Assembly (NCBI GenBank): GCA_022661535.1
Contig: JAKULF010000006.1
Location: 1,545,001 to 1,609,000, forward strand
Reading direction: 5' to 3'
Source: Eutypa lata
Taxonomy: Eukaryota; Ascomycota; Sordariomycetes; Xylariales; Diatrypaceae
DNA length: 64,000 bases
Part shown: piece by piece, positions 47,282-57,817 of the stretch
How the letters are laid out: the number at the start of each line of letters is the position of its first letter
How positions within the stretch are numbered: the stretch's first letter is position 1
Made by a program: the position numbers and the translations under genes
Notes under the pieces: generated by a model
The model's input: the letters and a program-made list of their open reading frames with translations, nothing else
Told to the model about the DNA's origin: nothing
Databases searched by the model: none

Positions 47282-48007
47282 GATGTATCTATACGGATTT
47301 CGTTTGCTTCTAGTGAGTTTCGAGACGGAGGATGTGATGGTGTTGCGTAGGTGGTTTTGTACGCTTGAGGGAGCTTCTGGATGGATGCGAATAGGTGCTG
47401 AGTGTCGTAGCTTCAATGAGCCAGCCAGCCTAACTACAGGTGCATATGAGTGGGTCTGAACATGTCGGATCCATGACAAGAATTGCTTAGTCAGCCAACC
47501 TAGCCAGATTTAGTATATTCTACTAACGATAGTTACAATGATTATTCGTACGAAGTACATCACTTTTCATACCGATTCTCGTTCTGTTTACAAGTTGACA
47601 TGCCAAACTTATATACAATCATAGGCCTAGTTCTTGAACAAAAGCAAATCGGTAAATTTGCTTATGCTCTGTACTGAAACCCTTTCATACTTTGTACCCG
47701 TAAAGTATAGCTATTGCTGATTTATGTATGAGTAGGTAGGTATTCAGTATAAGGTACAGGAGCTATTATTGTCAATTCTTATCGAAGATGCATCTAAGAA
47801 ATAGGCATCGCGGCTTCAAAAGCTTATAACACAACTACCTATTCAGCGATTCAGCTCATCCGTCTTGGATGCTGCTAGATAAACCTAGTAGATTGGCTGC
47901 AGATGGGAATATACCACTGGGATGGACAATGTCATTTAGCTATGATAATATATAAACAGATACCTCAACCGGGATGCATACTACGTAGTAGCAATACGGT
48001 AATCTTT
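47282..48007. other. Spacer between Vma9 and dehydrogenase
   Basis: AT-rich and without a supported gene. It carries the Vma9 promoter at its left end. The 86-codon frame at 47199-47459 runs across Vma9 intron 1 and is not called. Confidence 0.55.
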
Positions 48008-49149
48008 CTAAGCACCGTTCTCATACTTCAGTCCAGCATTCTTCCTCACCGCCCCATACACGCCCGCGATATCCCCCTTGTCGCCTCCAGCGTGGTCCGC
48101 GACCACCTTTAGGTACTCGTCCACCACGGCAGCATTCTTCAGCTCCACGCCCACCGACTTGGCGAGGCTCATGGCATGGCCGAGATCCTTCCTCGCGTTG
48201 TCCGCCGAGAACAGCGGCTCCTCCATCTTGTAGTAGGTGCCGCTGATCATCCTCTGGGCGTAGGCGCTGTACGGGCCCCCGAGCAGCCCGTCGATGAACT
48301 TCTGGATGCGCGGGGCCCCGATCCCCGTCTGCTCCGCCATCGTGAGCCCCTCGCCCAGGATCGATACCATGTTCATCACGAACGTGTTGCCGATCAGCTT
48401 GAGCTTGAGCGCCTGCCCGTACGGCTCATCCTCGAACGGGATCTCTGCCTTGCCCACTGCAATATCTATGGTTAGCAATTGCTTCTTTACGGATATTTTA
48501 GCGAGATGCGGGAGTTATTCGGCAGTAGAGAATTTTCGAACATGCCCTTTCAGCAACTCCAGATTACCGAACCTGACCACCAGGGGGACGGAATGACTAC
48601 TTACTAACACCCTTTATGAAAGGGCGGAGGCGTTCGATCCCTGCTCGCGGGCCCGCTGGCACGAAGAGCAGCTGGCCCGCATCGGCCATCGGGGGCGCGC
48701 CGAACACGGGGCTCGCGACGAACTGGGCCCCGGCCGCCATAGCGGCCTGCGCTAGCTGCTCCGTCGTGTCCGGGTGGATCGTCGAGCACTCGACGAACAG
48801 CTTGCCCTTGACGTCGTCGACCTTCTGGAGCGCGCTCGAGAAGATGGCCTGCACCGCCGCGTCGTTGCTGACGATGGTGAAGACGATGTCGGCCCTCTTC
48901 ACGCCCGCCTCGACCGAGCCCACGATCTCGGTCTTGCCCGCGGGCAGCGTGGCCGCGAGGTCTTCCGCCCGCTTCTGCGTCCGGTTGTAGAGTAGGACGG
49001 GCTTGTCGAGGTTGCCTTTCTCCACGAGGTTCTTGACCATGCCCTTTGATTTCCGATGTGAGTTATGAGAGGGAATTGAGCACTGGTGCTAGAGATGAAC
49101 TTACCCTGCCCATGTTGCCGAGGCCGATCCAGAGAATTTGAGGCGCCAT
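48008..49149 (-). CDS. 3-hydroxyisobutyrate dehydrogenase-like (beta-hydroxyacid dehydrogenase) enzyme
   Basis: Three exons (49149-49105, 49043-48605, 48456-48008) in matched phase give 310 residues, a normal size. The N-terminal Rossmann motif reads ILWIGLGNMGRGMV; then come VFTIVSNDAAV and FVECSTIHPDTTEQL, ASPVFGAPPMADAGQLLFV, and KLIGNTFVMNM, where the Lys is the expected catalytic residue of the family. The C-terminal half is the all-helical domain (GLTMAEQTGIGAP, NARKDLGHAMSLAKSVGV). Family members oxidise beta-hydroxyacids with NAD(P)+ (3-hydroxyisobutyrate, tartronate semialdehyde, or glyoxylate/succinic semialdehyde as substrates). No peroxisomal SKL-like tail or obvious mitochondrial presequence is seen. 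The true substrate cannot be told. Confidence 0.9.
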
Positions 49150-50015
49150 TTTGCTTGTAGTTTTGGTATTCGATATGTATGTCTTTTTGTTCTTAACTAG
49201 GTCTAACGATTTCTTGAAGTAAGCAAAGCTTCACTTATACTTGTTCTCAGGTGGGATATCGGGTATTAGTTGACCCTGTGTATTGGGTTGGAGATTATTT
49301 CAATGATCTAAGAGCTGACAAATGTAAGTCTATTTTGAATTCGAATGGATGTGACAGTGTAAGTGACCTCCCAAAGACACCGGAGAACATAGTCTTTATA
49401 TACACGAGTAGATATAGTACGTATTCCCATATACCTTATCGTTCATTCTACGAGGTGCCTGCCAAGAAGCAATAGCCGGCCCCAACGGCGAGTGACGTTA
49501 GAGATCTGCCCCGCAAAGCCGGCACAGGGCGGTACATGCCTACACACACTGCTGTCACTCTACTCTCTACCCACCCGAAGTGGCGACCAAAGTTAGACAC
49601 CACCAATCAAGTTTCCCTTCTTGTTCATTGTAGTTCTTATTTCAATGCCTACTTGGACCTATTTTAGACTTCGTTGCAGAGCATTCGTTCTCGCTCTCGC
49701 TCTCTGAACAAGACGCGTAGCGCCCCGGTTTCTCCCTCCATTTTACTAGGAAAGCCGAGTTTGATCGCCCCATTAAAACGCCGAGAGCTATCCCAAAAAA
49801 ACTCGGGGACGAACTTTCCTCCAACATCGGGCTCGGTTATAAGGGATCTTTTCGCATGCAGGACCTGATTCACGATCCATGCATACGAAGCTACGGGAAC
49901 TCACAGCTGACTAGCGTGTTCGTGCTGCCGCCAATAGCATGACTTGCCCTCCCTTTACGTTAGCTCGTGAGCTATGATACTATGTAGGTACTACTGCTAC
50001 CCGCAGTCCACCGTG
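49150..50015. promoter_or_regulatory. Divergent promoter region, dehydrogenase (-) and radical SAM (+)
   Basis: About 870 bp between divergent starts. It holds no supported gene. Short open frames on both strands near 49640-49870 overlap each other. Confidence 0.45.
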
Positions 50016-51384
50016 ATGTTATCAAATCGGATTCGCGTTTTTGGTGGTGGTGGGGGGTTTCGACCCCTTACTACTGGTATCCGCACACCTCGAGCCCGCA
50101 CGCCCCCGGGCCGGAGGTCCCTCCACCTCGCGCCCCCGTTTCTGCTCGACGACTACACGCCCCGGTACCAGCAGCTATCGTCAGTGGACGCGGCGCTCAA
50201 GCGGTCGAGGGCCTACGCGCACCTGCGGAACTGCAACCTCTGCCCGCGGAAGTGCGGCGTGAACCGCTACGAGACCACGGGGATGTGCCTGATCGGGGCC
50301 GAGACGGTGGCCGTGAACGTGATCGCGCCGCACTTCGGCGAGGAGCCCTGCATCCAGGGCCACCACGGCAGCGGGTCGGGTAAGTTTGAGTAATTTTCAT
50401 AGTTATTTGTTGCCCTTTCTAGCTACACAGCTTCGGTGCTTGAAGTAGTTAATTACCGAAAGGGGCATATTCGAGAGCAAAAACTCCTGAACAACCCCTA
50501 CACCTCGCAAAAATACCTACCTACCTTGTAAAGAAGTGAATTACTAACTCCAGATGTTTATCGCAGTATTCTTCAGCGGGTGCAACCTGCGCTGCACCTT
50601 CTGCCAGAACCACGACATCGCGCACCGGAAAGCCGGGTTCGACCTGACGCCGGAGGAGCTCGCGAGCTGGTACGTCAAGCTGCAGGACGTGGGGAGCGTG
50701 CACAACATCAACCTGGTGACGCCCGAGCACGTCGTGCCGCAGGTGGCGCTGTCGATCCTGGCGGCGCGCGACCTGGGCCTGCGCGTGCCCATCGTGTACA
50801 ACACGAGCGCGTTCGACTCGCTCGACTCGCTCGCGCTGCTCGACGGCCTCGTCGACATCTACCTGCCCGACTTCAAGGTCTGGGAGACGTCCACGTCGAG
50901 GCGCCTGCTCAAGGCCGACGACTACGCCGCCGCGGCGCGCGAGAGCGTCGCCGCGATGCACGCCCAGGTCGGGGACTTGTGCTTCACGGCCGATGGCATC
51001 GCCAAGCGCGGCGTGCTCGTCCGCCACCTCGTCATGCCTGGCAAGGAGGCCGAGAGCGGGCAGATCATGCGCTTCCTTGCTGACCACGTCTCCCGTGACG
51101 TCTTTGTTAATGTGATGGAGCAGTACCGCCCGGATGCGCATGTCGGGAAGCCGAAGAGGCGGAGGGGAGGCAGCGTAGCTGAAAAGGGGGGCGATGGTAA
51201 AGAACAAGAAGAAGGGGGGGCGGGCGCTGGGGCTGGGGAGAATAAGGTGGAAGAGGACGTCAGGTATGCTGATATAAACCGACCCGTTTCGAAGGAGGAG
51301 ATATCCGTAGTCCGGAAAGCCGCAGAAGCTGCTGGGCTCTGGCGCTTCTGCGACCCGCCGAAGCATGACGGCTTTGCTATCTAA
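50016..51384 (+). CDS. Radical SAM protein, PflA-like (eukaryotic copy)
   Basis: Two exons, 50016-50379 and 50567-51384, 393 residues. The first part has a basic, Ser/Arg/Pro-rich stretch (maybe a mitochondrial presequence), then CNLCPRKCGVNRYETTGMC, a Cys-rich motif seen in PflA-like proteins of the COG1313 type. The joined splice gives GSVFFSGCNLRCTFCQNHDIAH, where CNLRCTFC is the CxxxCxxC cluster-binding motif. Then follow the usual SAM-barrel segments (PQVALSILAARDLGLRVPIV, YLPDFKVWE, LVRHLVMPG, VNVMEQYRP). A low-complexity insertion (residues about 310-345, GKEQEEGGAGAGAGENK) interrupts the end. The last part (KEEISVVRKAAEAAGLWRF) is family-like. A 4Fe-4S radical enzyme of unknown substrate. 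An upstream in-frame ATG at 49974 would add 14 residues. Confidence 0.88.
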
Positions 51385-51977
51385 GCAGGCAGGTTGATAC
51401 GCAAGGGGACTTCTCTCTACGAGTTGTGGAGCAAGTTCCTCCTTTAGCGGATAGTGTCTTACGCAATGTCCTATCTCTCTAATGCGTCGCTTCAGCATTA
51501 TATTACACAAATGTACGGGGTTGGTGAAGGCTTACGCTGTTACATTAATATTTTCTCTCTGAAGAGATCCCTGAACTACCTAATCCTACGCACTTAAGCT
51601 AAATAGATTTTAGTCATTATATAATGGATAGAGTCAAAGCCATAGTGTGACATTCCATTACACACACATTCCGCATTTCGATAGAGAGCGAATTAGAAAT
51701 TAGATGACTAAACCATCCTGATTTGAATAGTCATTGCGAACGTCTATTGTGCGATCTAAAACATAAACACACCATCCCTCTATAGATAACCATAGATTAT
51801 AAGACAGATACCACAAGCCGAAACTCCTAATCATATGCGGATCTAACATTTAACACAAGCCCGAATCGATACATCTTAAACATAGGCATTCATATGTTCA
51901 CCATGTTTCTTCTCAGCCGGCAGACTCCATTCTCCAATCCACCACCACATAATGTCGACGCTGCTCTTGATGATAGG
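51385..51977. other. Spacer between radical SAM gene and S28 relic
   Basis: AT-rich and without a supported gene, about 590 bp. It presumably carries the radical SAM 3' UTR. Confidence 0.55.
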
Positions 51978-52735
51978 CTATATGTGGGGGTCGCGCTTGT
52001 CGATGAAGAACTCAGGGCAGTGGACACCACCTTCGACAGCGAAGACGAGCGCCTTGGTCGTGTTGTAGGAAACTGAGAGACTACTGTCCTGGTTCAGGCG
52101 TTGGTCACTTGATAACGTCGCGCTCCGCCATGGGTCGTATTTTTCCGTCGACAAATATGACTTTCTCGTAAGTAGCGTCCCAGCCTCCCGTCCACCAATT
52201 CAATTGAGTCTCATCCCAATCATCTAGCCAGCTGACGACCAAGCTATTCATCCCCGGAACATTAGAGCACAACGACCTTGAGGTAGATATGATTAGATAA
52301 GATCACGGTAATGATTCGAATGTAATACGATAGAATGATGTCTGAAGAGGAAAGGGGGTGTGAGTCAACATACGAGAGTAATATTCGGTCTGCAACGCCG
52401 TACTGACAATGCTATTCCCGTCCGAGATATTCAATCCCGCCTGATGCCATCCTATGTCCCGCCGAACAATTCGTTAGCCAGAATCTTTCATGCGCCGTAT
52501 TTTCTCCTCGCTCATGAAGAAGAGTCGGGATTCTTTAACATACCAAGTGCCCCATTGCATAACATCCAGTGTCACGACCAGTGCTCGTCGACGGCTGGGT
52601 TACCCAAAATATAGTACCTAGACTTGTAGGCATCGCAATGAGTGGCATGAGGACCCACAGTCGATATCCCCCCTGGTGTATCAGGCGTATTCCTGAAGTG
52701 AGGTGTCCATCACAGAAGCCTCAAGATTGGCACAG
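51978..52735 (-). pseudogene. Serine peptidase S28 family relic (frameshifted, with stops)
   Basis: Reading the minus strand in pieces gives S28-like text. LEASVMDTSLQEYA is followed by a TGA, then ILGNPAVDEHWS, a TGA, and HWMLCNGALGM. Next come STALQTEYYSR and a GTATGT donor with a matching CTCAAG acceptor, then NSLVVSWLDDWDETQLNWWT and GGWDATYEKVIFVDG. The YDPWRSATLSSDQRL block continues in another frame after one extra A in a run of five, and FAVEGGVHCPEFF precedes a TAG. The DPW and GGVHC motifs are where the catalytic Asp and His lie in S28 enzymes. At least two frameshifts and several stops make it inactive. Upstream parts, including the catalytic Ser region, are not visible. It lies about 90 bp downstream of the NLR gene. 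Confidence 0.8.
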
Positions 52736-52824
52736 AAAACCATCCCTTCGCTTTGATCGTTTTTTCCAGCTATGCAAGGGGTTTGCAACGACGTTTGCGA
52801 AATAGCAAAAGATCTACAAGTTTA

Positions 52825-55372
52825 TTACAAGATCTGCTCCAACTCGTCATCCCTCTGCCGGTCGAGAATACGCTCGATGTTGTTCATGCTTTTGAGCGTG
52901 TTGGGGTGCTCGCGGCCTAGCGCTGCTTGGAACAACGGTAAGGCCTGCCGGAACATCGTTTCAACATCTTCGTACTTCCCTTGCCTATTAAGGACGAGCG
53001 CAAGGTTGTTCATACTTGGAAGCGTCTGGGTGAACTCCAAGACCTTCTGGCTCATCGTCTCGGCCTCGTCGTACTTCCTTTGCTTACTGAGAACGAACGC
53101 GAGGTTATTCATGATGCTAAGCGTCTCAGGGTGCTCGCGGCCCAACGCCGCCTCCTTCAGCGCCAGGGCCTCACGGAGCATTGTCTCGCCCTCGTTATAC
53201 TTCCCCAGCACTGAACAACTTTCTCCAACTTTAAAAAGAAGATCTGCTTTAACCTTTTTATCAGTACAAAATTTCCGAAAGTTCAATGCTGCCTGTCCAT
53301 GCGGTAAATATTGTATCCATATCGGTTTGTTTTCGTGTTTTGGAACTGGGAAGTTTCGTGAAAGTTGTTGTATCGTAAATGTTAAACACCCTTCCAGCCT
53401 TTGCTGTTCCTTTATCCAGTTTTGCATAACCAGCCGTACAAGTCGATGAACGTCAAATGAACCTAGATTTTCACGCTTTAGAATAAACGCATGTCCCTTT
53501 AAGATGCGGATGACTTTGTCTACTTCTAGCTTGTTCTTCCCGGAAGGTAATAATGACATCGGGATGTTCTTTTCTGCTAAGAAACAAATATACTCCAAGT
53601 ACCGCGCGGCAAATGGCATATCTTGCAAGATATGATTAAATGAGAGTAGCCAGGTTGTAGCTACTGGGTTCTCAATGGCTTTATACCGACCTAGATCCTC
53701 GAAATCACAGCTTAAAAGCTCGATTGTGGTTTCATTGCTTGAGTTGCAATAATTAAGGTACTCAGCGGTTGATATTTGCCATTCGGCCATGTATGATGAT
53801 GCTTGCTTAATGGCCAGGGGCAGGTTAGTTAGGAAGTTCAACAGCTGCGTTGTGCTTTTGCTGTCGCTTATTTGACTTTTCTTTAAGCCGGTTTGTAGCA
53901 ATTTAAAGGCTTCTGTGTCGCTCATTTCTTGTACAGTAACACAGTTTCTGATACCCAGCCTTACTGCCGCCTGGTAGTTCCGCGTTGTGAATAAGATCGA
54001 ACCGTTCCGGTTGAATGGAAGATGATCGGCCAGTGCGGAATCGGCGAATAACTTTAGATTGTCGGCATTATCGATAATTAAGAGCCACTCGCTGGCACTT
54101 TCGTGACTGAGGGCAGCCTTTACGAGCAACTTAACATCTGCCTCATTGTCATTAACATATGCCTCGTTGCCATTTAGCCCTTGGACTCCGAGGGCTTTTC
54201 CGATCTCGCGGTAGGCCTTTTCGAAGCTGGTGGCGTCAATGGCCGGGACCCAGAAGACAGAGCATGCGGGGTACTGGTCACGGATGCAGTAGGCAGTCTC
54301 AAGGGCAACCTGGGTCTTGCCGATGCCTCCTAGGCCCGCGACGGCAGTCCTCTGGCAGTCATCCTTGATAGCGCTTGGGGGAACTCTCCCAAGGAGCTGC
54401 TCGACGACGGATTCACGCCCGACGAAGTCCGCATTGCGCCCAAAAGGAACAAGGAAATGACAGTCTACAGTGAACAAAACGAATTAAAACGCATTCAATA
54501 TATATTCTTTTAAGCAACTTACTGTTTTTATGGCCTCGGCGAACTTGTTCCCTTACCATAGCACTTCCATCACGCCCTATAGCGCGTATAGAGTTGGTTA
54601 CTCGTGTTGCTATGTCCTTGTCGGTAATTACGTCTTGTCCTTCTAAATCCTTGTAACATTTCTCGATTTCCTCGATGACAGTCGGTTGTCCTGGTCCAGT
54701 GAAGATTCTTCGGAGTAGCTTGAAGAACAAATTTTGAGGTTCAGATCGATGCTTAAGGAAGACATCACAGTTCTCCACGAAAGACAAGTACTGCATATCA
54801 TATCCGCTTAATTCAATAGGAATGATGCCATGCTTTACGGGTGCATAGTCTCGTCTGATTTGCAAGAAAGCAAGTTCGGTAAGAATATGATGAAATCCTG
54901 GTTTCCTACATTCAACTTCGACAAATACTCGGATCCTTCTTTGAATCTCTTCAGGCGTCGTTTGCTGACGCTGCAGCCTGGTATACAGCTCTTGAATATG
55001 TTGCAAATAGGAAGCGGTGAATTCGTGAGTGGAATACTGTTTAAGTGTCTCGGATCCACATACAACAACAGTATCAACACTATCTGGACTGCTGCAGTGT
55101 GGGAGAAGGCGGAACTGGTTATCAAGGATATTTCGGGCAGCGGCTGGATCCGAATATTCTTCCCCAGCATACCACAAAAGTGGCGACTTGTCGGAAACTG
55201 TTCGCGATCGAATAGATCTCAGCCATTTAGTAATGTTATGAGCATATCCGGCATTGGCTTCTCCAGCCTGGAAATTATTATGAGCGTAAACAATGAGAAT
55301 GACCGGGGAGTTCTCGTCACTGAACAGATCTAGATCAGCGAAACCTTGTAGCAGTTTAATGAATTGCTCTTC
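52825..55372 (-). CDS. STAND/NLR-type receptor: TIR/SEFIR-like N-terminus, NB-ARC, TPR (5' exon uncertain)
   Basis: Two exons are clear: 55372-54523 and 54464-52825 (58-bp intron, GTAAGT donor, phase 1), together 829 residues. A tiny first exon 55587-55576 coding MMMT would fit in phase through a 203-bp intron but is not proven. The first 280 residues contain SPVILIVYAHNN...NITKWLRSIRSRTVSD, DTVVVCGSETLKQYSTHEF and QRRIRVFVEVECR, a beta-alpha pattern like TIR/SEFIR folds; this is inference. NB-ARC follows: VGRE, the P-loop GLGGIGKT near residue 327, Walker B LLIIDNADN near 405 and ILFTTRN. The C-terminus has three TPR repeats (GKYNEGETMLREALALKEAA, ALGREHPETLS), the middle one shortened. Such receptors sense non-self and may trigger cell death in fungi. 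No ligand or partner is identified. Confidence 0.85.
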
Positions 55373-55458
55373 CTAATTTAAGTAGTTAATAAATATGGTT
55401 TACAACGGGTATAATATTTAAGCAAAAAAAAAAGCTTGAATAATAACGATAACAATAG

Positions 55459-55497
55459 AAAGAGAGAGAGAGAGAGAGAGAGAAAGGGGGGGGGGGG
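55459..55497. repeat. (AG)n then poly-G tract upstream of the NLR N-terminal exon
   Basis: About 12 AG units followed a few bases later by 12 G. The tract continues as a purine-rich stretch to about 55562. It lies in the candidate first intron of the NLR gene. Confidence 0.9.
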
Positions 55498-55936
55498 TGA
55501 GAAGGAAAAGGGAAAGAGGGGAAAGAGGGGGAAATAAGGAGAGAGCGGGAGAAAGGGAGAGAGGTTAATATTTACTGTCATCATCATAGCTTAATACATT
55601 CAAACCGAACGTAATAATTAACTGTTGTTTTAGCAATTGTTCCAGAAAGTGTTAAAGAAAATCTTAGATTTAGGGAAGTAATAATTAGCATAATTGAGAT
55701 TCTTATTGTATATCTCAGCTGAAAAAGAAACTGAGGCCATTCTGCCTAACCCCACATGCAATGCGACGTTGTAGTAACAGAAGAAGAATACAGTGCTGCC
55801 TGGATGAGAGATAATAGCCTTGAACATTTTTCAGATACGCACGAAACAAAAAGGTTGCAAAGCCGTAACGACAGTATATTTATAACGTAAAAACCCTTTC
55901 CCACCAATCTATAATATATTGATTTTATTAGGCGAT

Positions 55937-56690
55937 ATGGCGAGCACTCTCGACGAATCGGGCCCGGGTCATTGGGCGAACCCGGGCGTTGCTCTTAACC
56001 TTCTTCTCCTTATTGGTGGAGATATCGTCTAAGGGGCCACCGCCCAACTTCTCGGGCACAGGATTCGCCTTCCAAGCCTCTATTTTGCACTCGTAGCATT
56101 CTCATTCGGATGGATAACTTACGCATTCCTAAGCCTTCTCTCCTCTATGGGAAACATATGACTTTTGCCGACAAGAGACTATTCTGCCATACTAGGGAAC
56201 TGTTCGAACGGATTTGCTAGAGATGCCAAATATTGGGTGCTTGGCCGCCTCCTCCGAGATCACATAACTCGATATCCAGTTGACGCCCGATCCGAGGACG
56301 AAGGTGGTCGGGCGGAATCCATCCGAATTGACAATTTTGCTCTTGACCCTATTACTACAAGTCCTGCTTGTGACTTGGTATGGTGGTCTGGTTGGGCAAT
56401 CCTGTTGGTGCAGATTGGGATTGCCATTGCCCCTTGGGTCTTATTCGGGGATTGGGGTGTGATGATGGTTGCATTGTGCGGAAATGGTTTGGCTGCCATT
56501 ACCTGTGCCATGCCGCAATGGACGGAAGAAAAATGGTCTGGACGGACATTACAGCGAGACAAGGTGATATGCTTGACAGGTGGCAATGGGCACCATCATA
56601 TCATGGTGTTTCTAGGCAGGAAAGGCTCCTGGGACTTGGAAAGTGTTGCGACAGGAAGATCAACTGCCAGATCCGACATCTTACCTACCC
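55937..56690 (+). pseudogene. Disrupted fungal membrane-protein gene (uncharacterised family)
   Basis: One frame from ATG 55937 reads MASTLDESGPGHWANPGVA, LNLLLLIGGDIV, a TAA stop, GATAQLLG, VAFSFGWITYAFLSLLSSMG, a TGA stop, then an open stretch from about 56165 to 56690. This includes WVLGRLLRDH, WWSGWAILLVQIGIAIAPWV, DWGVMMVALCGNGLAAITCA, MPQWTEEKWSGRT and NGHHHIMVFLG. I recognise this order as a widespread multi-helix fungal protein of unknown role. The TAA very likely replaces CAA (C to T), as made by repeat-induced point mutation or ordinary decay. The 3' end is lost: homology ends within SWDLESVATG, where the sequence runs into a short-chain dehydrogenase fragment on the other strand. 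Confidence 0.75.
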
Positions 56691-56820
56691 TACGTGCGGT
56701 GGCATAGACATGCACGTGTGGGTACCCTGCGAAGCAAGAGGCGAGGGCCGAGCCGATGCCAGCATTACTGCAACCGGTTATGAGGACGGATTGGACCCCT
56801 GAATTAGATTTCGGAGCCAT
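56655..56820 (-). pseudogene. 5' stub of a short-chain dehydrogenase gene
   Basis: The minus-strand frame starting at 56820 begins MAPKSNSGVQSVLITG and continues CSNAGIGSALASCFAG, with the TGxxxGIG nucleotide-binding motif of SDRs, then VHVYATARRVGKMSDL. It resembles the N-terminus of 1-acyl-DHAP reductase (Ayr1)-like fungal SDRs. After about residue 55 the sequence becomes the reverse complement of the adjacent membrane-protein relic and no longer looks like an SDR; no YxxxK active site follows. It is a truncated copy created at a rearrangement breakpoint, lying at about 56655-56690. Confidence 0.75.
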
Positions 56821-57407
56821 CTCCGCACGGGTGGGTACAAGGAGTCCTATGTCGTCTGGGAAGCCGGTCAGGTAACAAACCCAAATTATAACTCGCTGAG
56901 AACGAAAATGAAACTGAAAGAATGTTGTTCTAAGATAAATGAATTCTCAACAAGATGATCTTGGTTTCTGTAGTTTCGCATTTAATATATATGAGCCCCG
57001 GAAGAATTCGGTGGTCGGATGGTATAAGTCGGGAGGATATGAGCTCGGAAAGATATATTTCTCGGAAGGATACAAGAGTCGGAATGGTGTAGCGTTCGAG
57101 AATATATGGTAGTTAGATGCCATATAGGTCAGCTACAGAATGTAGCTACATGGATAGAATCAATCTTCAGGGTTAAGCAAATTATAAATTCACGTCATTC
57201 TGTCCAGCATCAAAATCTAGTAATGTAATGTCGTTAAAGGCAATGTTATTCCAGTGATATGATATGTATTTCTTCCTTTAATATTATATTTTATAAGAAT
57301 TATTTCTATCTTTATTAGAGAAAATGCGTTTGTCTCATAGTGCAATCACGGTGACCAGAGTCTATTAAGAACACCTGTAATAAATTATGGTTAGCTGGAC
57401 TTTGAAG

Positions 57408-57451
<44 letters not shown>

Positions 57452-57817
57452 GAGCATATGTATCTTAACATTTATCCCCACGTACAAGAAGTGGTCATAA
57501 ATCACTTGCTGATATCAATGTGGTAATTATTGGTGAGATAGGTTGGTTGACGTGGATATCGTTAAGAAGCCCCTTAGAATTCAGGGGCTAATAGAGGCAT
57601 GGTCCGTGCGAAGTAAGAAACCCCCATTTGATGCAATTAAACGTAACGTCTCCACTATTAACCTTAATGGATTAGAGTAACTTCAGGAGCTTGATTGAAA
57701 CTGTATCCCTTCTCTGCCTTGTTCATTCCACACCACCCATAAAAAAACAACTGCATTGATGATAATTCGGTCGGCCAGGTGGACAGGGGTATATCTGTCA
57801 TCAAAACCAACAGAAGG
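56821..57817. other. Gene-free stretch with (CA)n microsatellite
   Basis: No gene is supported. A (CA)17 tract lies at 57411-57444. The right end is the Seh1 promoter. The region around 57000-57110 repeats GGAAGA/TCGGA-like words, perhaps a decayed tandem. Confidence 0.55.
57411..57444. repeat. (CA)17 microsatellite
   Basis: Seventeen uninterrupted AC/CA units upstream of the Seh1 gene, in gene-free DNA. Confidence 0.95.

Noticed and set aside
50521..51510. 329-codon minus-strand frame
   Set aside because: Antisense to the radical SAM exon 2, whose family motifs on the plus strand are clear.
55630..55827. 65-codon minus-strand frame as first exon of the NLR
   Set aside because: It is open and starts well, but no donor in phase with the acceptor at 55373 was convincing.
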